DNA of 64,000 nt, from contig NZ_WBKI01000002.1 of the NCBI RefSeq assembly GCF_008830365.1, positions 1 to 64,000 of the forward strand, written 5' to 3'. Below, piece after piece: positions 8,032 through 15,484 of the stretch (positions are counted from its first letter, which is position 1; every line of letters begins with the position of its first letter). The translations under genes were made by a program, and so were the position numbers. The notes beneath the pieces were generated by a model. It was given only the letters and a program-made list of their open reading frames with translations. It was not told where the DNA came from and made no database searches. This stretch comes from Serratia proteamaculans (GTDB taxonomy: Bacteria; Pseudomonadota; Gammaproteobacteria; Enterobacterales; Enterobacteriaceae).

Positions 8032-8669
8032 TTAGTTCCCTCCGTCCAGTCATTGCCGCGCTGCACACCACCGTGACCGTGTTTATCTACCTGCACGCCG
8101 TTGGATTTAAAGATGCCGTCGGCATGTTCGATATCCCCCGACATTTTCCCGCCTTTTTTCACCTCCAGCGTGCCGGTGGTCAGCTTGTTAGTGCAGACCA
8201 CCTCCGGCGTGTCGAGGGTGATGCTTTCTGCGGCGTTTATCATCACCACTTTGGTATTGGCGGTTATCGACTCGGACGCTTGCACGTCAGCAGTTTTAAT
8301 ACCGGTAACGGCCAGCGCGCCGGTTCGTGGCTCGTACTCAATGACCGCGCCATCGGGAAAGCTAACGTGATAGGCTTCGGCAGACGCCGACGGGGCCGGA
8401 AAGTCGTCGGAAAAAATACCCGGCAGCACAAAAGCGGTGTCGAGTTCGCCGCCCAACGCCAATAGCAATACCTGCTCGCCAATGGACGGCGCCCACCATG
8501 CGCGTGCGCCTCCGGCACGACAGGTCAGCCACTGCAACCAATCCGACGTATTACCGCCAAGTTGAACGCGACAACGCGCCTGCACGGCGTCAACGTCAAC
8601 GATGACACCGATGCGGATGAGGTTGCGCACTACGCGCGCCAGTTCTGAAATTGTTTCGAGTGTGTTCAT
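8028..8669 (-). CDS. V: Phage baseplate spike protein gpV
   Basis: Membrane-piercing central spike, 213 aa (P2: 211 aa). The start at 8669 gives MNTLETISELARVVRNLI, as in P2; a longer reading to 8738 adds unrelated residues. An OB-fold (DWLQWLTCRAG, then GGELDTAFVLPGIF) is followed by a beta-helical stem. The C-terminus contains KHGHGG, which fits the metal-binding HxH tip of this family. A 7-bp hairpin (8683-8704) lies directly upstream of the start. Confidence 0.94.
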   Translation of the reverse strand: MNTLETISELARVVRNLIRIGVIVDVDAVQARCRVQLGGNTSDWLQWLTCRAGGARAWWAPSIGEQVLLLALGGELDTAFVLPGIFSDDFPAPSASAEAYHVSFPDGAVIEYEPRTGALAVTGIKTADVQASESITANTKVVMINAAESITLDTPEVVCTNKLTTGTLEVKKGGKMSGDIEHADGIFKSNGVQVDKHGHGGVQRGNDWTEGTK

Positions 8670-8682
8670 GAGGGAAAGGATG

Positions 8683-8704
8683 CCGCTGAAGGGATCCAGC
8701 GGCA
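8683..8704. repeat. Hairpin just upstream of gpV
   Basis: GCCGCTG and its complement CAGCGGC enclose eight bases about 15 bp before the V start codon. No T-tract follows on either strand, so it is more likely a leader or processing structure than a terminator. It marks the seam between the inserted membrane gene and the baseplate operon. Confidence 0.4.
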
Positions 8705-8743
8705 ATTTACGGGCGTAGGATAGCCCGTCAGACAACACTACTT

Positions 8744-9475
8744 TTATTTATCTTTTCTTCGATACTCTCTCACGTCGTGGAGAAACCCTCCGAGCTGTCT
8801 ATAGGTGCTAATTCTCATATGTTCTATCTCATCATCGGTAAATGTTAGGTTATCCAATGGGTCAACATAGCCTTTCTCCCAATCAAGAAATTTATAAATA
8901 ACAACTAATGATGGTTCACTTAACGGGGATCTATCACGCGAACTCCACCCACCCATTTTCTCAGCAGACTCGGCATAATATTCAGCAGGAAAATCTTTAA
9001 CTAACCCTCTAAACTTCACACGCCAGTACTGTCTTTCCTCACGATACATATCTTTATGTGAGGTCATCATTATTTTCGCCGCCAGCCTCTCCGAAACCTT
9101 TAAAAATCTCGCTGCTGTTAGCCAAATGTATCTATCATTAGGCGGCCAAACATCACCCTCTTTTGGTTGTAATATTTCGAAAGCTTTCTCCAAATGTTCT
9201 TTGGCATCTTTATAATAGTCTTCGGAGACATGCCGCCTGATATTATAAACTAGTGTAAGCAGTGTCACGCTAACAGCCAGCAAGATAAAATATTTGGCAT
9301 ACTCCCCAGTGCCATCAGAAACAAAAAGGAAGGTAAAGACGAGAGAGAAAAAAACAAGAGCAATTATAATGCCATAAAAAAACAAATTTATAGCTGTGAA
9401 TGGCTTAGCACTATTGAGACCATATAAAAGCAAGTTCCTTATTTTCACACGCAATTTCTTAAAATCAAATTTCAT
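8744..9475 (-). CDS. Two-helix membrane protein inserted between S and V (cargo gene)
   Basis: Protein of 243 aa of unknown function. I chose the ATG at 9475 (MKFDFKKLRVKIRN), preceded by GGGG at proper spacing, over a TTG at 9502. Residues about 29-54 and 62-82 are strongly hydrophobic (LFFYGIIIALVFFSLVFTFL and YFILLAVSVTLLTLVYNI). The remaining 160 residues are charged and probably cytosolic. The gene is clearly more AT-rich than its neighbours. It stands where P2 has orf30, so it is probably acquired cargo, possibly a superinfection-exclusion factor, but nothing in the sequence proves that. Confidence 0.6.
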   Translation of the reverse strand: MKFDFKKLRVKIRNLLLYGLNSAKPFTAINLFFYGIIIALVFFSLVFTFLFVSDGTGEYAKYFILLAVSVTLLTLVYNIRRHVSEDYYKDAKEHLEKAFEILQPKEGDVWPPNDRYIWLTAARFLKVSERLAAKIMMTSHKDMYREERQYWRVKFRGLVKDFPAEYYAESAEKMGGWSSRDRSPLSEPSLVVIYKFLDWEKGYVDPLDNLTFTDDEIEHMRISTYRQLGGFLHDVREYRRKDK

Positions 9476-9517
9476 AGCAACCCCAGACGGTTTTATTTTC
9501 AAATATTATCGCCAGTT

Positions 9518-9970
9518 TCAGTCAATTATCAAACGATGAATAATCATATCTTCCACAATCTGCCGGTCAGCTTCACTGAAACCCAATAACGGCCGCGCGT
9601 CATATTGCACATCCCGGCTATGGCGGTTCGGGCGGTCACGCAGCCCCTCCTGATGCACGCGCGCGATACGCTGCACGCGCCCGGCAAACTCGACCAACGC
9701 CTCATCAGCCGTGCCTTTGGCTTTCATGTAGCGATTGGTGCGCAGCTTGGCGAACATCTGGCGCTTAACCCGCCCTTTTTTACTGCGGATCGGCTGGCGT
9801 TTGCGGTCGGCATAGGGCGTGCCGTCCGGTGCCTGCTGCCGCTTAATCCTGCCCTGTTGACTGGCGCGCAGACGTTTCGCAATATCGGCGGCCATCTGGC
9901 GACGGCTGGAGGCGGACAGCCCCGCAATCAGCCCGGCAAGCTTGTCATCAAAGGGCTTTAACTCATTCAT
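9518..9970 (-). CDS. S: Phage tail completion protein gpS
   Basis: Tail completion protein (P2 gpS, 150 aa; here also 150). The ATG at 9970 (MNELKPFDDKLAGLIAGLS) overlaps the last codons of R. The segment GLRDRPNRHSRDVQYDARPLLGF is diagnostic: residues just before its end are the family signature. It acts at the head-proximal end of the tail with gpR. The following gene is not V but the membrane cargo gene. Confidence 0.93.
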   Translation of the reverse strand: MNELKPFDDKLAGLIAGLSASSRRQMAADIAKRLRASQQGRIKRQQAPDGTPYADRKRQPIRSKKGRVKRQMFAKLRTNRYMKAKGTADEALVEFAGRVQRIARVHQEGLRDRPNRHSRDVQYDARPLLGFSEADRQIVEDMIIHRLIID

Positions 9971-10430
9971 CCCATGCACTCACCAGCTCGCCATTAGCAT
10001 AAAGATGCGTCGGGCTTTCCACCGGCATCGGCAAAGTGGGTTCCGGCGCGTGCGAGACATGCAGCTCCCGCTCAACCTCTTTCACAATGGTGCGCTCGGT
10101 CAGTTGCAGGCTGATACTGAGGTCATAACTGTCATCGTTGTTAATATCAGCAATGTAGGTGAAACCCTTTTTCTTGCCCTCGTCCGTGGTCATGATATCG
10201 GGCTGGTTTTCCCGCAACCATGCACCAATTGGCACCAGCAGCAAATCAATATCATCCGGGTAGTCGGTGACTGTCACGTTGAGGGTGTAGCGATTTTCAA
10301 AGGACAGGGACGCGGCCAGCGTTGCGCCGATGACACCGCTATCGATAAAAATACGCAGCATATCCGGGTTCGCCTTGAGTTTCGGCACTGCATCATAGAG
10401 CGCCTTGCGCAGACTTTTCGGCTTTAACAT
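9963..10430 (-). CDS. R: Phage tail completion protein gpR
   Basis: Tail completion protein of 155 aa (P2 gpR: 155 aa). The N-terminus MLKPKSLRKALYDAVPKL and IGAWLRENQPDIMTT are typical. It overlaps lysC by 38 bp upstream and S by 8 bp downstream. An AGGA ribosome site precedes the ATG. Confidence 0.93.
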   Translation of the reverse strand: MLKPKSLRKALYDAVPKLKANPDMLRIFIDSGVIGATLAASLSFENRYTLNVTVTDYPDDIDLLLVPIGAWLRENQPDIMTTDEGKKKGFTYIADINNDDSYDLSISLQLTERTIVKEVERELHVSHAPEPTLPMPVESPTHLYANGELVSAWDE

Positions 10431-10683
10431 CGTGTTCCTCCTGACATTTTTTCACAGATTCAACCTGTAGCGCGCAGCTCACCAGCTCACGCTCAAGATT
10501 GAAAATATCCGCGCTTAAATCACCGTTGGTTTTCGGGCTGCTGCCGGGCAGCGGGCAACTGCTGACCCTCGGACAACCAGCGTAAATAATCGTCGGGGGT
10601 GGCAAAGTCGGGGCGGGTGTGCAGCCCGATAACGTCATCAGGCAAAGCAGACTGATACCAGCGGCGCAGAACTTCATTTTCAT
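10393..10683 (-). CDS. lysC: Outer-membrane spanin lipoprotein LysC (Rz1-like)
   Basis: Outer-membrane subunit of the two-component spanin that fuses the membranes in the last step of lysis. The ATG at 10683 gives 96 aa, the P2 LysC length. A signal peptide ends in the lipobox LSGC, followed by a proline-rich stretch (TPAPTLPPPT), both typical of Rz1 proteins. Most of the gene is nested out of frame in lysB, as in P2. GAGG precedes the start. Confidence 0.85.
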   Translation of the reverse strand: MKMKFCAAGISLLCLMTLSGCTPAPTLPPPTIIYAGCPRVSSCPLPGSSPKTNGDLSADIFNLERELVSCALQVESVKKCQEEHDVKAEKSAQGAL

Positions 10684-10957
10684 TGAGCAGCCTCGTAATG
10701 GTGTGGTTTCGACGGTTCGCCAACAGGTCAGCGGCGGCGATGCGCTGGCGCAACATAACCTGTGCTCGTTCATTACTCAGGGCATTTTCCTGTAAGGCAG
10801 CTATTGCTGTGCGGCTTTCGGTTAGCGCCGCCGCTATTTTGACGTTTTCCAGCTTGGTGGCATCCAGTCGATCGCCAAGGGTAATAACCTGCCATTTCAT
10901 CAATGCAATGACCGCCAGCAACACCAGCGCCAGAAAAAGCTTGCTACTGCGACTCAT
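10520..10957 (-). CDS. lysB: Inner-membrane spanin LysB (Rz-like)
   Basis: Inner-membrane spanin subunit, 145 aa (P2 LysB: 141). The start at 10957 (MSRSSKLFLALVLLAVIAL) overlaps the lysozyme stop by 4 bp. One N-terminal membrane helix is followed by a long helical periplasmic part (ATKLENVKIAAALTESRTA). No lysA antiholin gene lies between the lysozyme and lysB, unlike P2. Confidence 0.85.
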   Translation of the reverse strand: MSRSSKLFLALVLLAVIALMKWQVITLGDRLDATKLENVKIAAALTESRTAIAALQENALSNERAQVMLRQRIAAADLLANRRNHTITRLLNENEVLRRWYQSALPDDVIGLHTRPDFATPDDYLRWLSEGQQLPAARQQPENQR

Positions 10958-11463
10958 AACGCCCCCGTCATACACAACGCCACTTCCCGACCCCGGCGAT
11001 TCTCCAGTCCGGCAGACCTGACTCCGTTGACAAACACCCAGCGGGGAAGCTGATTGCATGCGGCTGGCCACTGCTTTTTATTGATGAAATTCGCCAACGT
11101 CGACGAGCACGCTGCGCCGGTGCCGACATTAAACGCAAAGCTGACCACGGCGTCATAGACCGGTTGCGGCATGGTCACCGGCATGCACTGCGCGAGGCGT
11201 TTCTCGACCTGCATGACGTCAGCCACCAGATTGACCGCCGCCTCCCGCTCGGTAATTTGTCGCCCTGGGTTAACCCCGGCCGTGTGACCGATGCCACTTG
11301 TCCAGACGCCCGCACTGCACTGATATGGACTCAGGCGGCACCCTTCCAGATTGGCAATTAGCTCAAGGCCTGCCATCGACGTATGCAGCCGGGTAAAGTC
11401 CGGCAACAAGGCCGCCAGTGCCAACACGACGGCAACGCTGCAACGTTTAACGATTGATTTCAT
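10954..11463 (-). CDS. Endolysin, GH24 lysozyme with SAR anchor and P1 Lyz-like cysteines
   Basis: Peptidoglycan-cleaving lysozyme of 169 aa, in the place of P2 K. GGGAGG precedes the ATG at 11463, which overlaps the holin end. Residues 5-21 form a weakly hydrophobic, Ala-rich helix (signal-arrest-release type). The catalytic triad reads Glu40, Cys49, Thr55 (E-8-C-5-T), in LEGCRLSPYQCSAGVWT. Cys8 lies in the anchor and Cys42 two residues after the catalytic Glu. In phage P1 Lyz (Cys13, Cys44, Cys51) this layout cages the catalytic Cys until the anchor leaves the membrane. I infer the same control here. Confidence 0.9.
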   Translation of the reverse strand: MKSIVKRCSVAVVLALAALLPDFTRLHTSMAGLELIANLEGCRLSPYQCSAGVWTSGIGHTAGVNPGRQITEREAAVNLVADVMQVEKRLAQCMPVTMPQPVYDAVVSFAFNVGTGAACSSTLANFINKKQWPAACNQLPRWVFVNGVRSAGLENRRGREVALCMTGAL

Positions 11464-11656
11464 CGAAAACCTCCCGGGGGATGCCGACATTTTTCAGCAG
11501 CAAATAGCTTTTGCGGCGGTAATACCAGTTAGTTAAAAAAGTGCCGACGCCGACCACCGCGCCAACAATCAACGCAATATCCTGCGCGGAATACTTCCCA
11601 GCCCACGCCAGCAGCACCGCAACGACGTAGGCAATAAACGAGGTGACTTTCTCCAT
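11447..11656 (-). CDS. Phage holin (gpY-type position)
   Basis: Small membrane protein of 69 aa that would permeabilise the inner membrane at lysis. I chose the ATG at 11656 (MEKVTSFIAYVVAVLLAWAG), two bases after the X stop and preceded by GGGAT; an ATG four codons upstream is possible. Two hydrophobic helices (res. 5-20, 27-45) are followed by a basic tail (YYRRKS). It resembles HP1/P2-type holins and precedes the lysozyme with a 17-bp overlap. Confidence 0.85.
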   Translation of the reverse strand: MEKVTSFIAYVVAVLLAWAGKYSAQDIALIVGAVVGVGTFLTNWYYRRKSYLLLKNVGIPREVFDEINR

Positions 11657-11658
11657 GG

Positions 11659-11862
11659 TTAATCCCATAGCTGAACGGTTTCGGATGCCGAAGCAGTGTC
11701 AATCACTGGCAGCGTGACCACCGTGCCATGCGGCAAGATGACACCCAACTCAGCCAGCCCCGGATTAGCCAGCAACACCGCCTCGACCACGCCCTCGGTG
11801 CGGCCGTAGGCGCGATAACACAGCGCGTCGAGCGTGTCCCCTTGAAGCGCAATGACGTTCAT
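11659..11862 (-). CDS. X: Phage tail protein gpX (LysM-like)
   Basis: Tail protein of 67 aa (P2 gpX: 67 aa). MNVIALQGDTLDALCYRAYG is the family start and resembles a LysM fold. Start and the gpL stop overlap as TGATG, so L and X are translationally coupled. Confidence 0.93.
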   Translation of the reverse strand: MNVIALQGDTLDALCYRAYGRTEGVVEAVLLANPGLAELGVILPHGTVVTLPVIDTASASETVQLWD

Positions 11863-12368
11863 CAGATTTGCCCGACAATACAGCGCGGCTTGCCCTGCAA
11901 CCGGGCAATTGACCAGCGCATATCCCTCCAGTGCTCATCAATGGACACCTCGACGCTGTCGGCTTTTTTATCCCCCTTGGCGCTGGCATCCGCGCCCCGA
12001 TAACGTTCGTACAGCGTTGCCGTGGTCATGGCGCAGACCGCGCTCAGGTAGTGAAAACACTTCTCGCTTTCGCCGTCGATTTCATCGGCAGGAACGGCGG
12101 CCAGCGTCTTGAACCCAGCGGCGATTTGCTGCTCGCGATAGAGATAAAGCTCCGCATTCGTCTCCGCGATACCGCTGCGAATGGCAAAGCGCAGGCGCTC
12201 AGGCGTGACCGTGTACTCCAGCCGCATCAATTCGCGGATGCGCTTCGGGTCAACGTCCGGGAAAAAGAACGTGTTTTTAATCACCAGCTCTGGCGCATCC
12301 GGCTGCGGGATAATGGCCGTCGGCTCGTCCTTCGGTTCGACCGGGTTACGCATAATCACTGTCGTCAT
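11862..12368 (-). CDS. L: Phage head completion protein gpL
   Basis: Head completion/stabilisation protein, 168 aa (P2 gpL: 169). The ATG at 12368 follows GAGGTT. The segments TFFFPDVDPKRIRELMRLE and LSAVCAMTTATLYERYRG are diagnostic. It closes the filled head before tail joining. Confidence 0.93.
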   Translation of the reverse strand: MTTVIMRNPVEPKDEPTAIIPQPDAPELVIKNTFFFPDVDPKRIRELMRLEYTVTPERLRFAIRSGIAETNAELYLYREQQIAAGFKTLAAVPADEIDGESEKCFHYLSAVCAMTTATLYERYRGADASAKGDKKADSVEVSIDEHWRDMRWSIARLQGKPRCIVGQI

Positions 12369-12461
12369 GACAACCTCAAAATAGGTGGGCGGTGAACGAT
12401 GGCGTTGATAAGTCAAAAGACACTCTCGGCCATCGTGCCGCCCGGCACGGGGTGCGTTCTG

Positions 12462-13211
12462 TTAACCGCCGGTTTTTTTAACCGGCTTACGTGGACGCCC
12501 GCGCTTGGCCGGAGTAGCGGCGGCCTTACGCGTGCGCGTGGTTGTTCTTTTTGCGACGGGCGCGGGCTTCGGCTTGAGGGCGCTCTCGCATTTTTGGATC
12601 TCTTTTTTCACCCCGGCATTGCTGTCGAGCTGCATTGCGCGGACGAGGTACTCCAGCGCCTGCGCTGGGTCACCGCCGTCACTCAACATAAGACCGGCCA
12701 CCTTGTAGAGCTTGGCCTTGACCATGTCAGGCATATCCTCGGCGGCGGTCATTTCGATGGCGGTGCGCAGGTCATCGATGTTGGCCGGGCTTCCCGTCTT
12801 GCGGCTGCGTTCTGCCGACAGTGCCACCTCTTCGGCAAACAGATACGCGACCGGCCGTTTGTTGTTCGGCACCTTAAGACGGTATTTCAGGGCATAAGGC
12901 GCAATTTCCAGCGCGCCGGGAATGTCATCGGCGTCGAGTTTCCACTGCATGACCGTCATCAGAATGTCATCCTGCGCCCCCCGACCCTCGGCCAGCACAC
13001 CCGCCACCCATGGCGCGTATAACGGCAACATGGCGCGCTTGTGGTCGGCCTTTCTCTCAACAGAATGGATAAGTTTCAGCTTGGTGCGGTCTGCGGCCAG
13101 CTTGACGAGCATTTGCTCGTAGGCGGTGGCATGGCGCAGCGGATTATCCACCCGCTGCGCGGCCTCCACGGCCGAGACCCGCATCATGTGACGCTGTGCG
13201 GGACTCGTCAT
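12462..13211 (-). CDS. M: Phage terminase small (endonuclease) subunit gpM
   Basis: Terminase subunit that recognises and cuts cos, 249 aa (P2 gpM: 247). MTSPAQRHMMRVSAVEAAQ at the N-terminus and a Lys/Arg-rich tail (RTTTRTRKAAATPAKRGRPR) are typical. It acts with gpP on the cos site found at 19711-19729. It lies 3 bp after N and about 90 bp before L. Confidence 0.93.
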   Translation of the reverse strand: MTSPAQRHMMRVSAVEAAQRVDNPLRHATAYEQMLVKLAADRTKLKLIHSVERKADHKRAMLPLYAPWVAGVLAEGRGAQDDILMTVMQWKLDADDIPGALEIAPYALKYRLKVPNNKRPVAYLFAEEVALSAERSRKTGSPANIDDLRTAIEMTAAEDMPDMVKAKLYKVAGLMLSDGGDPAQALEYLVRAMQLDSNAGVKKEIQKCESALKPKPAPVAKRTTTRTRKAAATPAKRGRPRKPVKKTGG

Positions 13212-13214
13212 GGT

Positions 13215-14408
13215 TTACTCGCCGCCTTCTGGTTGAGTTTCCGGGGTTGCTGTCGGTTGAGCCGCAGCGCCTTGAACTGCCAGCACGATAGCGTCAGCCA
13301 GCGCATTGATATCCGCGCCGGATGACTGCTGGATCACATTCGATGCCATAGCGGCCGATTTTTCAGTCGGTGCGGGCAGCAGTTCGATGTTTTCAATCAG
13401 GCAACCGGCCGCATAGTCCTCGACCACATAGTCAATTTTCATCGACTCGTAGTTCTCGACGCGGTCACGCTTGGCGTTCTCTTCGATGTGACGACGGTGA
13501 CTGTCATCCATGATGTAAATCGACAGATTGGCGAGCGTGGTGATAAAGATGGCGTTAGCCGGGAAGAACGGCACGCGCACCGCTGGCAGGTTACCGATAC
13601 GCTTCTGGCTGACAATCACGTCGGCGGCCAGTGCCTCGGTATTGGGTTGCTCTTGGTTGACCAGCGGGAAATATTTGTCGGCCAGCAGCTTACGGCCACA
13701 AATCACCACAAGGTCAGGCGACTCCTGATGCCATGGCGCAATCAGGTTGTTGGTCGCGTCCATCACCACGGCATCGAGATTGGCATAATCGCCGCCCTTG
13801 CCAATGCGAATGACCGTCGAGATTACCGCACCATCTTCGCCGGTGATGTTGCTCATCACACGCGATGCGGCCTCTTTACGGTATTTTTCCAGCCAACCCT
13901 CAGCCACATCTTGCAGCATCGGATTTTTGGCACGGTCGGAGGTTGCCGCACGACTGGTGCCATTGAACCCGGCCATGATGAAATCCAGCGCCTGACGCTT
14001 GGCGATGGCGTTGCGGATACGCAACTGGAAATCCTGATAGCGCGCCCATAAATCGAGCTGGTTATAGCGCAGATGGAAATCAAAGTTCACCTGCTGGCAT
14101 TCGTACTTGTTGGACTCCAGCGAGGTGAAATCAGCGGTCTGACGCTCTTTACCGCCGTCGGTGTCGGTGGTGCTGGCAATTGAACCGTTGACGCCCACAC
14201 CGACCTTCTCGCCCTTCAACTCAGCAACCGGGGTCATGTTGATGCGGGTCAGGAACTCGGAGGACTCCTGTACGATGTTCATCAGTGATTGCGTCACTGA
14301 CGGCTCTACGCTGAATTTTTTGCCGACGTCGCCGACGTCCGTGATGCCGTTCAGCTTGGCAACCTGTTTCAGATAGGCGTTAAATTGAAAGCGGGTCTTT
14401 GTCTTCAT
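13215..14408 (-). CDS. N: Phage major capsid protein gpN
   Basis: Major capsid precursor, 397 aa (P2 gpN: 357 aa, so this one is about 40 longer). MKTKTRFQFNAYLKQVAKLNG and FSVEPSVTQSL are the family start. Late motifs include RRHIEENAKRDRVENYESM. The extra length is in the C-terminal tail, rich in Ala, Pro, Thr and Glu (AAQPTATPETQPEGGE). The N-terminal ~30 residues are expected to be cleaved by gpO during maturation. Confidence 0.94.
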   Translation of the reverse strand: MKTKTRFQFNAYLKQVAKLNGITDVGDVGKKFSVEPSVTQSLMNIVQESSEFLTRINMTPVAELKGEKVGVGVNGSIASTTDTDGGKERQTADFTSLESNKYECQQVNFDFHLRYNQLDLWARYQDFQLRIRNAIAKRQALDFIMAGFNGTSRAATSDRAKNPMLQDVAEGWLEKYRKEAASRVMSNITGEDGAVISTVIRIGKGGDYANLDAVVMDATNNLIAPWHQESPDLVVICGRKLLADKYFPLVNQEQPNTEALAADVIVSQKRIGNLPAVRVPFFPANAIFITTLANLSIYIMDDSHRRHIEENAKRDRVENYESMKIDYVVEDYAAGCLIENIELLPAPTEKSAAMASNVIQQSSGADINALADAIVLAVQGAAAQPTATPETQPEGGE

Positions 14409-14478
14409 TGCATTATCCTGATTCGATTAATTCGGGTTACTTCACAGCGGCACGCCACGCGCCCCGCCCTGGCTGTTA

Positions 14479-15324
14479 TCAGCAGTTGGTCAACAGACTG
14501 TCTTCACCGTTACCGCCGGAGGCTTTCGGGCGTCGCTGTTGGCTCAGGTTCTCGGTGGTGTCGAGGGTGGTCTGAAGCTCGGAAAGCTGTTCCTGACCGG
14601 CCGTTACCTCGCCTTTCAGCCCTGCGATTTCCTGCTCAAGCTGGGCAAAACGCGTTTCGGCGCTGTCGCCGTTGGTTTGCACCTGCTCGGCGATAACAGT
14701 GACCGCGTCATGCACATCGCTGAATCGCGCGTCATCGCTGACTTGTTTACGGCTGAACATGCCTTTTACACGGTCGGTCAGATTGGTCAGCAGGTTGTCA
14801 GGTAGCTCCTCAAATTCCAGCAGCACCTCAGTCGCCACCGAGAACACATCACCCGGTTCGGCTTTTTTACCGGCCAGCGGATTAGTCTTGGCGCGGGAAC
14901 AGAATTCGAGGTATTCGGTGCCGAGGCTGGCCGGGTCATCAGTGACCGCCAGACCGACGAGGTAGCATTTGCCGGTGTTGGCAAAGTTCGGGCGGATTTC
15001 CATGGAGGTGTAAACTTTCTGGCTGGCCTTGACCATGCCGACCAGTTCGTCGGTCGGGGTCATTTTGGCGAACAGCGCCCACTTGCCATTGAGGATAGAG
15101 TCGTCATCAATCTTCTCGGCCTTCAACTCGACCACGTCGCCGAGGCGCTTAAAATCGCCGTTGGGAAACAGCCCTTTGATGTGCTCCAGATTGATACGGC
15201 AACCATAAACACGCGGGTCAAAACCGCCTGCCATTTCCTGAATATCGTTACCGTCAATTACACGGTTGTCACAAGTGTCGCCCTCGACGCCAATGCGAAA
15301 CCATTTAGATACTTTCTTTGCCAT
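14479..15324 (-). CDS. O: Phage capsid scaffold/protease gpO
   Basis: Scaffold and maturation protease, 281 aa (P2 gpO: 284). The start at 15324 (MAKKVSKWFRIGVEGDTCD) follows AGGAC. The N-terminal half is the serine protease domain (INLEHIKG holds the likely catalytic His). The C-terminal part is a coiled-coil scaffold (RFAQLEQEIAGLKGEVTAGQ). It diverges from P across a 160-bp gap that must carry both late promoters. Confidence 0.93.
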   Translation of the reverse strand: MAKKVSKWFRIGVEGDTCDNRVIDGNDIQEMAGGFDPRVYGCRINLEHIKGLFPNGDFKRLGDVVELKAEKIDDDSILNGKWALFAKMTPTDELVGMVKASQKVYTSMEIRPNFANTGKCYLVGLAVTDDPASLGTEYLEFCSRAKTNPLAGKKAEPGDVFSVATEVLLEFEELPDNLLTNLTDRVKGMFSRKQVSDDARFSDVHDAVTVIAEQVQTNGDSAETRFAQLEQEIAGLKGEVTAGQEQLSELQTTLDTTENLSQQRRPKASGGNGEDSLLTNC

Positions 15325-15484
15325 GAGCCATTGTCCTGAGTGGTTAAGGTCGGGGCTAGTTTCCCGACTGACCACCCTCACGGCCAGCGACTGCCGACGG
15401 ACTATCCCTCAGACAACAGCACCTTAGCGCGCGGCCGTCGTGGCTTGCGTAGCCTTGCCCTCGTCATCCACATGAGGGTATATC
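15325..15484. promoter_or_regulatory. Divergent late promoter region between O and P
   Basis: This gap must hold the late promoters for P-Q (+) and O-S (-). GTCGGG (15349-15354) and CCCGAC (15363-15368) form an inverted repeat, flanked more loosely by TGGT and ACCA. I did not find a clear TGT-N12-ACA Ogr-type site, so the promoters are placed by context only. Confidence 0.4.
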
